This document shows, piece after piece, positions 21,965 through 34,000 of a DNA stretch of 64,000 nt. This stretch comes from Pochonia chlamydosporia 170 (taxonomy: Eukaryota; Ascomycota; Sordariomycetes; Hypocreales; Clavicipitaceae). The stretch spans positions 1,550,001-1,614,000 of the forward strand of contig NC_035791.1 of the NCBI RefSeq assembly GCF_001653235.2. The letters run 5' to 3'. The stretch's first letter is position 1, and every line of letters begins with the position of its first letter. Made by a program: the position numbers and the translations under genes. The notes beneath the pieces were generated by a model. The model saw only the letters and a program-made list of their open reading frames with translations. It did not search any database and was not told the DNA's origin.

Positions 21965-23531
21965 TTAGTCCACGAGAATCTTGGACTCCAAACGGCCATA
22001 ACTACTAAAGAACTCATCAAACAACTTGACCGCAAATTCAACATCAGCAGAGCCACCCGTCTCACGGATACTGTGCATGCTCAGCTGCGGGTTACCCAAG
22101 TCGAGAGTTCGCATACCCAGTCTGGCAGCTAGCCCGGGTCCAATGGTGCTACCGCACGGGGAGTCGTTGCGAACCACAAACAGCTGAAGAGGCACACCGG
22201 CAAGACGGGCGCACTCCTGCACCAAGACGATGCCCGGTGAGTTGGTGGCATATCGCTGGTTGGCATTGATCTTGATCACAGTGCCCTTGTTCATGGCAGG
22301 TTGGTGCGAGGACTCGTACTTTCCGGCGTAGTTGGGATGAACCGCGTGGGCCATATCGGCGGAAACGAGGAATGACCGTGAGAGAGTCTGCTCATAGGCG
22401 GTCGACTCCTCTCCCTCGTGGTGGACGGCTTCGTAGCTGCCGTCGCTCGAGGCATCTCGGTTCCCGGGCAGAGATGACAGACGGCGGATGACGGCTGGCA
22501 GCAAATTCGAGTGGGCACCCTGAGCAGACTGCGAGCCAATTTCCTCATGGTCGAAGCAAACAGTCATGCGGATGGTCGAGTCTTCATTCAGCGAGTCGTT
22601 GTTGCGGACAGACGAAATGAGACCCATGACGGAGCAGTATGTCATGCCCAGGTTATCGAGGCGCGGTGAGAAGATGAGCTCGTCCTTTAGACCACCAATG
22701 CAAGATTTCTGCGTATCGTAAAGCACCAGCTCAAAGTCGACAATGTCAGTAACCTTGGCGTTGAGCTCGGCCGCAATGACATCCAGAACAGCAGGGTGAT
22801 GGCGCTCGGCCATATTCGCGAGGGGCTTGAAGTCCTCCTCCTCAGTCTGCGCTGGAGCATCGTCACCAGCGCTCTTATTCAGCTCGGCTTCCGCCAGACC
22901 AGCAATGGGGAACAGCTCGCTCTCCTTGTTGGGGTCAAAGCTAGATTGCCGGTGAAGGTGAATCGCCAACGTGGGAATGCGCAGCAGAGGCTTGTCAATC
23001 TTGATGAGCTTCTGGACGAAGTTGTCGCCCTCCTTGACCAGGACCCGGCCCGCGATGCTCAAGTCACGGTCGAACCACGAGTGCCAGATACCGCCGCCAT
23101 ATGCCTCGACACCGACCTGGAGATAGCCGACGTTGGTCTTCTTGGAGACGGGCTTGAGACGCAGGCAGCAGGAATCGGTGTGGGCGCCAACAATGGCGAC
23201 TGGGTTTCCGGGGCGCCACTTGCGGCCGACGGCAAAGGCGACGATGGACGAGCCGTTGCGGGTGAGGTAGTACTTGCCGCCGGGCTGGATGGTCGAGGCC
23301 CACGAGTCGCGTTCACGGATCAGCTTGAAGCCAGCTTTTTCGAATCGTTCGGCGGCGCACTGAGTGGCATGGTAAGCTGGGGGCAGCACGGGTTAGCAAT
23401 TGAACTATCCATCTCCCTAAGCTGGGCAACGCGGCGGAATTCCAGGGCAAATGCCAAGGCAGGGACAACGTACGAGTGGGAGAATCATTGACAAAGTCGA
23501 CAAAGTCGAGGGCAGCCTTGGGTGGGGCCAT
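21965..23531 (-). CDS. Aspartyl aminopeptidase, peptidase family M18
   Basis: Predicted 489 aa from exons 23474..23531 and 21965..23376. The join restores NDSPTPYHATQCAAERFEKA, the typical M18 N-terminus. Family metal and catalytic motifs are present in order: GAHTDSCC (His near residue 85), FDRDLSIAGRV, CFDHEEIGSQSAQGA (the Glu pair), SADMAHAVHPNY (metal Asp) and LSMHSIRETGGSAD (metal His). M18 enzymes are zinc peptidases, usually large homo-oligomers, that release N-terminal Asp or Glu from peptides; yeast relatives are Ape4 and Ape1. Length is normal. An upstream in-frame ATG at 23675 would add 48 residues resembling a mitochondrial presequence. I place the main start at 23531 because the internal MAPPKAALDFVDF is the conserved start. 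Confidence 0.92.
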
Positions 23532-24682
23532 TTTGATCGAAGCCGTTGAGAAGCTGTGCAGTGAAGGAATTCGAGATCTCGAGACGAGGTCGTGTGACTG
23601 GGATGGAGCTGCTCCGGTTCTTGAAACAACAGGACGAAACAATGCCGCAGTCAGGGCAGTCACTCGCGGGAGCATGGAGGGGGAGAAGAGGAAGTTAAGA
23701 AGACAGCAGAAGCGGATTGATGCAGAGACCAGACGAAGAGAAGTGATCCTTGAAGTGAAGTTGGGGTCGAGTGCGGATGGTGGTTGCCGGGTGGAGCTAC
23801 CGTTTGGCCGACGATGATTGGACTGCCGGACGTGGGTGTCAAAAGTTCGGTCTGCAGGACTCCATCATGTGGGGATCATGAACGAGACCGGCAGGTCATT
23901 GCATTGCAGAATGGAAGTGGTGGCTGTTCTGTCCCCCCCGCATTGAGCCGAGCCTCCATTAGATGTGTCTGGTGTATTGGCATAAACGAATGCTGCAGGT
24001 TTAAAGGGTGTGAATTGTAATGTACATAATTGCCGTGTATGGAAGCATTCTCATCTCCCGGCCACCTTTCCGTCTGGTGGTCTTGTGCATCAATTGAGGT
24101 AGATCCCTGGAGCTGTCATGTACGCAAATCGTCAGAAACTGATCAAGTTACATTCAAAGGGTTACCTACAGCGGTGACATGCGAGTAATCTTACAACTCG
24201 ATCCAACTGCCTCAGTTAATTCCGCCCCATGTCTCCGTTCCGACAACACATTTTCAATCCATTCCGGCGTCATCATACCCAAGCCTGACCAGCTTCGGCT
24301 GTGGGTCCCGATGCCCCAAGTTTTCCCTCCGGTGGCGTCGGTACTCCGGCCGGACGCACTGACTTTCATGCGGAAGTAGTCGATCCATTCTCCGCATTTC
24401 ACAATCTTGCTCATGAACCTCAAGTCCATTTTGTATTCAAATAAGGCGTATTTCAAATACTATTCAATTATATCTTCATGTAGCTGTCTAAGCTCGGTCT
24501 ATCGATATCCCCAGAGAACATGCTTCACACAGACATCAAATCCCCAGTCTTCCAGCATCTTGGCTCTCATAGATAACGCACTCCTCAACCAGCAGCAGGC
24601 ATTACCACAAATTAAGCTGACAACACACTGAAACAAAGGAAAAAGCACAAACTTCTTAGACACTTTTGGCATACACATGTCC
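23532..24682. other. Upstream region of the M18 gene and 3' side of the RTA1-like gene
   Basis: The first 144 bp stay open in frame with the aminopeptidase (possible N-terminal extension). The rest, to 24682, contains no convincing gene. It must include the M18 promoter and the 3' UTR of the RTA1-like gene. Confidence 0.45.
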
Positions 24683-25637
24683 CTACTTCCGCTCAGGCGT
24701 GCAAGCACCACTCTCCTCACTGTCATGAGAGCTCTTCCTCGGCTGCTCCCGGCCAAACACCAGCCCAGGATGCCCAAAGCACAAAGCAACAACAGCAAGC
24801 ACAATAAGAACACCCTCAAGAATAATGAAGGGAATTTCCTCACGGATCAACTCTCCATCGTATCCGTCCCTCAGCTCAGCGACACGGAATGCGCAACGAG
24901 CAAGAATAAGCAGAATGGACGTGGAAAGACCCAGGAAAAAGGCATTGAGGCGCCAGCCAAAGGACTTTGCGCGGCCGGACCGCAGGTACCGAATCATGTA
25001 GTCGGCGAAGCAGCCCACAAATGCGGTCAGGATAATGACCTGCAGCGCCAGACCGGCCATGGAGACGTTCACGCCGATTTGGTTGTCGCCGTTGGAGTTG
25101 GTGGACAGGGCGCCGCCAGCGGCTTGGAGAACCAGGCACACGACGTCGAAGGGGATGAAGATCCAGTAGAAGAGCTGGGGGTTGAAGCGGGACAGATCTG
25201 GGGCGAAGTGTATGATCGTCTTGGAGAGAGTGACGTAGATGGATGCGGTGTAGAAGACGGGCGCGATGGTGAGGCATACTTTTTGGAGGGTTAGTTGATG
25301 TAGGAGGAATGTGGTATGTTGGCGTGCAGGACTTACCGATTTGAACCATGAATCCCACGAAAGAGAAAGGATTATTGTAGAGCATTATTCGCCCCGCATA
25401 GCCTATCACCTCACTCAAACACCCGAGAATCATACCGCTCATGAAGCCCCAGCTTCTCCATCGGTAGCCAAGGTATCCGTGTATGCCGCCAACGAGGATG
25501 AATAAGACGAGGAATGCGGTATTAGCACCCAACGAGGGGCGGAAGCCGTAGATACTCCACTCGGCAGGGCAGGTGTCGAGTGTGCAGTTTGCATTGGGAC
25601 CAAAGGCTTTTACGCCCGGGGGAAGTTGTCGAGACAT
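24683..25637 (-). CDS. RTA1-like seven-transmembrane protein
   Basis: Predicted 298 aa from exons 25337..25637 and 24683..25278; the splice gives FMVQIVCLTIAPVFYTASIY. Hydrophobic segments are spread along the protein: TAFLVLFILVGGIHGYLGY, MSGMILGCLSEVIGYAGRIM, the APVFYTASIYV segment, FIPFDVVCLVLQAAGGALST, LALQVIILTAFVGCF, LGLSTSILLILARCAFRVAE and IILEGVLIVLAVVALCFGHP. The order and motifs (GYAGR, QAAGG, ARCAFRVAE) are those of the fungal RTA1/lipid-translocating exporter family. Members confer resistance to aminocholesterol-type drugs or move sphingoid bases. The exact substrate is unknown. The cytosolic tail ends in KSSHDSEESGACTPERK, a likely phosphorylated stretch. Confidence 0.9.
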
Positions 25638-28600
25638 TGTGGTGACTGATGACTTGGGATGGTGATGGGGAGAGCAGTACTCTTGATACCTTGCGGGATA
25701 ACTCGACCTGAGAATCCAAAGATACAAAGTTGGCAGAGCTAATTATATATGAATACACCAGGGAAGTAGGCTAGCGGTAAGGGAGCAAAAATAAGGTGTG
25801 GCACTCGGTTGGTGAATTAAGCTTGTCTCAGGTGTCCCTGGGCAACTCCGTCGAGATACGGAGATGCGGTAGAATGTATGTCTTAGATGAGGGTTGCGTG
25901 ATGGAAAGACATCCAAGTGACGGGATCTTCTCGAGTTCAAATACACGAATTTCAATGCAGTCAGACTGTTGTGTATTTTCACCGTGTTGAACGACCAACA
26001 CCACAATCAATCTTCACACGTGGGACTGTTACGTTGGCGCCTCCAGAATCCTCGGACATGAAGCCCTTCGGACTCGGGACCGCAGCACGTCATCCACACA
26101 TCGGGCCCAAGCCGTGAGACTCATGCTGCAATCCTTCGCCGTATAGCCCCGGAGACTGGAGTTGGCTGTGTCTTGAATTGTGGACTTGTCAGCAGCCAGT
26201 GTTGGACAAGGCAAGCTGCATTCCTCAAACAGCTTTGAAGGGCCGCGACGCAATTGCTGCGGCGTAGCCTCATGCAGGGAGAGAGGGCAGTTAGCGTCGT
26301 TGGGCTATCTTTGGACTGTTAGTTAAGCTGCATGTGTGGTTGGACTGCGTGAGCTGAACAGGGCGATGAGTAAGAACATTTGCAGTCTCGTGCTAGTTGG
26401 GAGTCCGAAGATGCATCTTGGAGGAGCGAGTCCGACCGCACCAGTCCGAGGGGCGAGAGAGCGAAGGCGAGCCCCACTTTTCCCGAAAGGGAAGGACTAC
26501 GAATAAACTCGCTCAAAGCCAAGACACATCAGCATCTCAAAACCATTCGGGTTCATAGCTGAACCAACCATTCTATGCATACACGTCCTCTAAGATCTTA
26601 GGAGAAAAGTTTTACCAGCCTGGAGGAGATACACTCATGCATGCGTACGCAGTATACGCGGCCAAGTTGGCACTCCTTCGTGGCCAGCAAGGGTTGCACG
26701 TGGATCTGACACAGTCTCACCCTCATGCTACATTCCATCAACTCGATCAAAATTTGGTCACCAGTTTCCTTTCTCATCTTCTCAACAATGATATTGCCAT
26801 CCTAAAGTTGAGTTCTGAGGTGATCTTAATCCAGCAACATGCAAGGATTGTAGCCCTGAGCCGCCGATCCCATAACGCATCATGTATCTCGTGTTCCCCT
26901 TACGAATGCGAAATGACTTACACGCATAAGGCTGAACAACTCGTAAAATGTGCCTCGCCCGGACAACAAGCAAAGCACTTCAAGCTGACTGTAAAACGCA
27001 CCACATCCCCTTCGGACAAGTTCCTTCCAACGTACAACTGTTTTCATTGTCTGCAACGTCCGTGTGCCTCCAATTCGAAAACATCGCTCGCCCATGTGGT
27101 TCTCCACGGAAGAATCATGCGGTCAACATTTAAGCTTATGCCAGTGCCGATTTTATACTCTTTGGGTCCGTAGCTCCGTATGGCTCGGCAGCCCGGCGAC
27201 CATGGACGCACCGGTGTTACATGTGGCCACGGGCTTTCTTTCATATTCTCTCGACTATCAGTCCGAAAAAATGATGATGCCAGTCTTCTCAATGAAATGA
27301 CTCTGAAACATTATGCTTCTTGTCCACGTCTCATGTCTGCAAGTCTGGATTTAGAGCTAATTACCAGTTGAGAGACTCAACCAGATGATGGAGTGCTTCA
27401 ACTCCTCAGGTGTTCTGGCTTTTCAAGTTCCTGGGCGAAAGCCCTGGTTGTTTAAGCTCAGCTTGAAATCATGTTCGCTGTTGTCACCATCGGAATACGG
27501 ACGATGCCTTCAGATTCATTGCGTCTAGGTGTAAGTGAACTTTTCCCTGAACACTACCGCAGATGTCGAGTTTTTCGCATGTTGAAAGACAAATCACGAG
27601 ACCTTGCTCAACTTCGCACAAGCTTTTGTCAGCACGATTTTGAGATCCTAAGGGCACTTGCACATGCCAACCTGCGAAAGATACACGGCTGTTGACTGCG
27701 ACAATTCAAACAGATTCCGTTCCAGAACAACGTCTCCAATTGAATACTTCCAACTGACCAGCATTATCTCTCATAGAAATCGAACCCCAGTCTAAGTGAC
27801 CTTAACCAGCCCGGAGACACCTGTCTTGCACAAAATAATGCGAGTTCTAGTCTCGTCAAACCACTGGCGCGACTTGTGAAAGCTCAAGTCTCAAGTCGAA
27901 GAGGCTTCGGCTATTTGGTTTGACAATTCTGATACTTGCCACTACGTATACAACTTGTACCGAGACAAGTTAACGCTGATTGATCAGCATATCGCAGGCT
28001 TCGATATGCACGCTTTTGCGATGGCGTTGTGTGAAGTGCATCCTCTGGATATGCATGTGGCTTCTGCTGTTGAAAGACACGAGAAGCTCATCGAAACAGA
28101 CTGCCGTTGCGTGGCTGCCTCAACAGTGTTCGGTCGATGTTGGGAACAACGAGATATCGTGTCGAAATGAGAGACATAATCTATGGACTCAGGAAGATCA
28201 TAAGTCGTTCCTCAACGAAATGCATGGCCCTGCCACTGGCATCATCGATTACCATTGTTTTGTCAGTTTTCTCGTACACCCGTCAAGGTTGAAAGCTACC
28301 AGTGCCTCTGGTTGACCATTCAACGAGAGCACCGCGCCGCTGATCGCACCACGTATCCGGAAGTCGGCCACCAAACAACTTGGAATCTTGCAATCCGCAA
28401 CTATGCACTGACAGGTCAAAGTATTCTGCCATTCAACGCAACCGGACTGCGGAAATTGCCTCCCATGAAGTGTCAGAACGTCTCTGGGCAAATACACGTC
28501 AGACCCTCGGACAAGCCAAGACCAGATCGTGCCTCGCACAAGGAAACCAACCACATCGACCACAAAACGTGCCATTGATCGGAGACACAAATTCTGAGAC

Positions 28601-30327
28601 ATTGGGCTAAGGCACAAGCGAGACGACAGATCGCAAAGTACTTTACGGAGTACGGAGCACAAAGTACCGTGATACGCGCCTTCAAATCCACGCTCATGAG
28701 CACCCCATGACGACAATTGCCAAAGCCGGCATCACAGCAAGGAACTGGAAAATCGAAACAAGCCAAAGGCAGCATGCTCATCACATCACCTTGTGAGGCT
28801 GGTGAGACATTCTGGGACACGTTACGGCGGCGCCACCAAAAAAAGAAAATGACGAAGATACATCTGCCGATCTTTAGGACGAAGTTTACAGGTCGGGAAA
28901 CGCGTTACGACGTGACTGTGCAGTCTCGAGGGTTGGGGATAAAAGCCAATATTTAACTGGCTTGCGCGATCGTTTCAGTAAGTACGCCGTGGCGAAAAGA
29001 GTAATCTTGTTGTTGTGTCAATCGCGACAGTGCTTTGTTACGTGTAATTCACGAGAATAGCAATTGCATATCGCGACGGAGGAGCTCAGGCCAAGACCAA
29101 AGTTCACCAAAGCCAAGCTTTTGCCCAGAAACACTGCCGACTACCTACCTAGATGTAGGTACCAAGGTGCCAAGGTGCAGTACCTGCCAGGTGGCCATAA
29201 TCCTCTGCCGTCGGAATGTCTGGTGGCCAGGCCAGCATTATCCGACCTGGAGAGCACGGACAGCGAGATTCCAAATCTTCCAGACGGACGGGCAAAACGC
29301 TCGCACCGTGTCATCAACAGATGACTACCAAGTATCCCCGAATTGTACAGGTACTTACTCCGTACATCAAATGCAAAAAATAGTCTCAGCAAACGAGCCA
29401 GCAAACAATCCAACCGATGCAACAACGATAAAATAACCTCATTACCACCAAGCGCCATCAGTACAAAAAGGAAGTCGGTAAGAAATCGACTAATTTAGCA
29501 GCTCCTCCCAAAAGGCAAGATACAGGCCAACGCGCCTGAACCGCCGCCATCCAATTTAAGCACCAGACACGTCCAATGTTCCAATACAACATTCAAAGCG
29601 CTTGTTTCTCTCCACAAAGAGTCCGCAAAGCTTTTATGCTGCCAGACCAAAAGGAAGTCGTAACCGCCGACCAGGCATCCCAAAATGGCCAAGTGGGCGT
29701 TGTGATTGGTGGGGGAGAACCGGCCCAGTCAGCTGGAGCTTTGACCAATCATGCTGGGGGGGGAGCCACCAAGGTCAGCGCAATCTCCGGTCGACTGGGT
29801 TTATGACCAAGGAACAATGCGTCTAGCCCCCTTTTGGTAGTGAGGCGTAATATCCGAAATGAATGTTTACAAGGGGAAGTGATGATCCTGGGTATTGTTT
29901 CTGCAATGGGGGTTTCCAGTGCATCCCTCCTTCTTTTCTGTTTTTCTTTTTACAGGCTGGCTTTATTGATTCTTTCGGCTGCTCTGGGCTTGGGGGCTGA
30001 GACTGAATTGTCTGAGCCTCACACTTGACATCTTCAATAGTCGACATTCAATGGGGGTCAGAAAAAGGTTGTGTTCAAAAAAGCAAGACATCCAGGTCAA
30101 GCGCCTCTTCTCATGAGGACGGCTCTCCCGTACGCCCACCCAATACGATTAGAAGATTAAATACATTGAAATGACCCTTGCGCGTATTTTGTTGCCGTAA
30201 AATGCTAGTAATATTCAAGGAATCTAAGTTAAACTCTGTACATGTCCAACAAAGATCCAGAAATGCCTGTCGTAAAAATATTGCCGTAAGCCTTCAGGCT
30301 TCAACCTATGTAGTCGAAAGAAAATAT
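25638..30327. other. Gene-free stretch, 4.7 kb
   Basis: I find no credible coding gene. ORFs up to 178 aa (26637-27173) have cysteine- and histidine-scattered, domain-free composition on both strands, as in non-coding DNA. GC content is moderate, so this is not AT-rich RIP-type sequence. A small Ser/Glu/Arg-rich ORF at 26380-26562 could be a remnant of something coding. Motifs TACGGAGTA (28644-28657), TACTCCGTA (29356-29364) and an inverted CTACCTA/TAGGTA pair (29141-29161) occur. The stretch contains the promoter of the RTA1-like gene. Confidence 0.45.
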
Positions 30328-31097
30328 TTAAGCAAGGACGAAAGCGGCAATACCGGCGACGGCAGCGAAGACGGCAGAGCCGGCGAAGGAAGCGGCGCCA
30401 GCAGTGACGGGAGGGGGGTTGCCACCGGGGGTGCTGTAGAATGTTAGTTGATAATTCTCGTTATTTCTGATCAAGACAAATTGGAAACTTACGTCTGGTT
30501 GCCACCAGTAGGGGGGTTGGTGGGAGCAGGGGGAGCACCAGTGCCGGGAGCGGACTGAGTAGGGCAGGGAACCTCGATGGTAGAGTACTCAACGGAGGTC
30601 AAGACAGTGGTGTAGCTCTTGGTGATGGCAGTGACCGAGTGAGAGGGGCAGGCGGGAGCCTGGGTGGTGACGGGAGGAGGCAGCTGGGTAGCAGGGCCGG
30701 AAGAGGCGGGAGGGCAAGGCTGACCGCCGCACTGTCCAGGAGTGGTGGCAGGAGGAGCAATGGTGGTGTTCCAGTGTCCGGGGACAGAAGTAGGAGGACC
30801 AACGGGGCAGACAGTGGTAGAGACGGCAACGGTCTCAGTGGTGACAATGGTGCTGTGAGCCGGGCAGTTGGTGACGGTGGGAGCGCAAGAGGTGATGGTG
30901 TGCACCTTGGTAGAGTAGACGGTAGAGGTGGTCAGAGGAACCACGGAGGTCTGGACCTGAGTAGAGCGAGCAGGGCAGTCGGTGACGGTCTCAGGGCAGG
31001 CGGTGATGGTGACCAGCTGAGTGGTGTAGTCAGTGGAAACATCGCCGGCAATGGCGGTACCAGCCATCAAGGCAGCAGCAGCAGCAGTGAAACGCAT
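30328..31097 (-). CDS. GPI-anchored Ser/Thr/Pro-rich cell-wall protein
   Basis: Predicted 236 aa from exons 30493..31097 and 30328..30433. It begins with a signal peptide ([18 protein letters not shown]). Two copies of a Thr-rich cysteine motif follow: [20 protein letters not shown] and [20 protein letters not shown]. After a Pro-rich, Cys-containing linker comes a further [16 protein letters not shown] copy. The second exon supplies the GPI signal: Gly/Ala/Ser omega region ([12 protein letters not shown]) and a hydrophobic end ([13 protein letters not shown]). The first-exon ORF alone would lack the anchor. The composition predicts heavy O-glycosylation and a wall location, and the family occurs in many ascomycete walls. 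The earlier in-frame start at 31211 is less likely because it would bury the signal peptide. Confidence 0.85.
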
Positions 31098-34000
31098 CTT
31101 GAAGGATGTAGTATTCGTAAGAACGAAAATAAGTATTAAAGAATGACGTGAAGCTGGTAGGCTTGTAGAGTGTTGTTGAAAGAATGGACGACCGAAGTCA
31201 AGATGAGTCAAAAGCAGTGCTTTGAGTGTGAAGTGGCTTTTCTGGCTGGAGAGGAAAGAAAGAGAAAAAAGAGATGGTTACTCGGATGGAGGATGGGAGG
31301 ATATTAATACGTACGTACAACCACAGGATTCGTCTTACCGGCTTTTTGCCTCCATCCTGGGCCTTGGTCCGCTCACTTCCCACTTGCCAGTTCCCCTGCT
31401 CCTTGTTCCCAGTCCAGGTCCCATTCATTTTGACAGAAAACCACACCAGACTCTTTGTCCCCTCCCAGACTCCTTCTTCACCGGCGAATCTTGCCCCGGG
31501 AAATTGCACAGCGCCAGTCTCCTCCAACGGCACTAATCCAGGGGCAGCCGCCGCACAAAGAGCATGGTGGAGGCTAATATGGGGCGCGCCACACCTCCAC
31601 TTCTATCCATGGGTCTTTCGGCTCAATGTACGGGTACACACCCACCAGGCTCTTCGTCCTCGTGAGATTGATGGGGTGCTTGTCGTCCAGAAGTTTGTTC
31701 TGCTCGTTCATTGAAGCAATCACTCTCGCATCCCTGTTAAATCCCAGTCCAATCTAGGTGGCGAGGACGATTACAAGCCAGTGGGCGCGAAATGCTTGGT
31801 CCTTAATGCATGATAGGGGTGACAAAGGTTATTTCGTTCAATCCTGAAAGTAGAGGCGGCCAACACAACCATCTTGCTGGCCAGGCGGTTGGACTAGTGG
31901 CGGGTCAATTTAAAGGTCTTCATCTCAGAGTCAAATTGCTCCAACATTCAGCGCACCTTTCCGATGGAACGATACTCCATGAACTAAAATGGTTCCGCGT
32001 TGAGTGCCCTCTGGCCCCGGCGGTTGGCCAAAAAGATGTCGCGTTCAATCTCGGTTGGATCTGTAGGCCGAGCCAGCCAAAGGCTTGTTTGGATGAAAGT
32101 CCGGCCAAGACCACTACTTGGACCGTGCTTCTCACTTGAGCCCAGGATATTGAGTCGAAAAAAATGAGGGGAATCAATTGATAAATTGCTATGTGGCAAT
32201 TGGCTGTCAGACCGCTATTGCACCACGCCGCTAGCCATACTACAGGGGCTATACAGCTCCTAAAGTTCTTGCGGGTGTCCCTGATGGCCTAATGGGACGT
32301 TCAGCGGTTTGGGTCGAATGAAGACATGAGGCCACAGGAGCAGAGACAAGTAATGCGCGTAAAGTGATTGCAAGGGGAGCTCCTTGTGCATCGAGCAATG
32401 GCGACATCAGACGGAGTACCCCATACTCTGTACATACAGGAAAGAGAAACATTTGGAGACGACCAGTTGTTCCAAGGTAGGCAAGGGCTAGGCAAGGCGG
32501 CTGAGGGAGTTTAGTGTTGTCTCGCAGCGGCGTTGTTGCACTATTTCTTCTCTTGTCCAGCGGCAGTGGCTGAAAAGTCTCACATTGTCTTTGGTGCCCT
32601 CCAACCCTCTAGCGGTGCGTAGAGACTTGTGTGAAGTTGTTCCTGTTTGTATGAACCGTCAGTCACTGCCCCGATGCACCTAGTGTAGAACGCTTAGCTA
32701 AAAGTTGTTGTACACCTCTCGATGGATCATTGAATATGGGACCCATTACACTGCCTATTGCAAGCAAGAATCACCACCACGGCGTTCGAATGGCCGAGGA
32801 AATTGCGATTGCTGATGGCCGGGTTTGATCATTTAAAGGTAGCTAAATGATGCAGCGTCCATGGTTGAGATAGAGTCCAGTCGAGCATGGAGCAGAACAT
32901 TGATCACGCTGGGCGAAAACAGCACATTTGCCATTGGCATATCGCGTTTGATTGTTGGCTGTCATCATACGACACGTCTTTCTCGCGTTGGAGTTTGACA
33001 GCCAATTTAGCGACGGAAGGAGCTTCGATGCTCTTGCCCTGGCATAGCCCTCTGACGTGTATCTTCCCCTACCTAGGTACTTTATGACGCAGTGCATGTT
33101 GTATCCCACTTGCACTCACCACGCTTGGGAAGGAACAATGGCAAATGATGATAAGCAGTCTCTGGCGGCTAGCACAAGTCTGGTGGATTTGTGCGGCGTG
33201 TGCAGTGTGCACAACTGCCAGCACAGCCAAGTCAAGTTGTACCGGTACAAACGAAATGGTTCGCTATCCTGCGCTAATGCAGGAACAGATCGACATCCCA
33301 CCCACTCAAAACGCTGGACTGGCCAGACGCGCGCCGTGCACAACGCCTCTCGGCCACTCGCTCTCCTCATTGTGTCATTCACCTCAATCTCCTCTTTTTT
33401 CCTCACTCGAGGCTGCCTGCCTATCATTTCTGCCTTTGAATCCTATTCACTCCCACCAACAAACTCCATGCTTGACACCAACCTTCATCGTGGCTTGCCC
33501 CCACGCCGCACTGCCACTGCTGCTAGCCGCAACAAAGTCCTTGAATATCGTGTGAGATTAGCTATCTTGGTGCTCCGTTTACACCAACCAGGCTGGGGAC
33601 ACACAGACATTTCCAACGTGAGGGCCCAAATGTGATGGTGGACGCAGGTAATGTCACCAGGAGTCGCTGGCTGTTCGAGCATGGCAATAATTTGTACGCC
33701 GCATATTGCAATATTTATACAGCCAATCGCCACATAAACGGCTATTTTTGGTTTCAAGGACCGTTATGAATATGGATTGGGGTACTCTTGAGGTTCCCTG
33801 TTGCTCATAGCTTGACACCGCTGCAAAGTTTCAGTCCTTCTCCAAAACCACTCACTTGCAGGCAGTTGACATGGATCACAGTGGCAACGTTCCTCTCGGC
33901 TACTATGCTCTCTGTACTCCATACAGAGTACGGAGTAGGCTGGCCCGTCATAGAACGGGAGATTTCATCAATGCGCCAGCAAGAACAGGCTGAACTTGTC

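Noticed and set aside
26380..26562. Ser/Glu/Arg-rich 60-aa ORF considered as a retrotransposon gag remnant
   Set aside because: Too short to assign; no reverse-transcriptase, integrase, terminal repeats or target duplication seen nearby.
26637..27173. 178-aa ORF
   Set aside because: No hydrophobic core pattern, domain or codon bias; overlapping ORFs of similar quality exist in other frames and on the other strand.
27770..27830. tRNA-like boxes on the minus strand (TGGTTAAGG and GGTTCGATTTC)
   Set aside because: The two boxes are only ~13 bases apart, far closer than in any tRNA, and no acceptor stem pairs around them.
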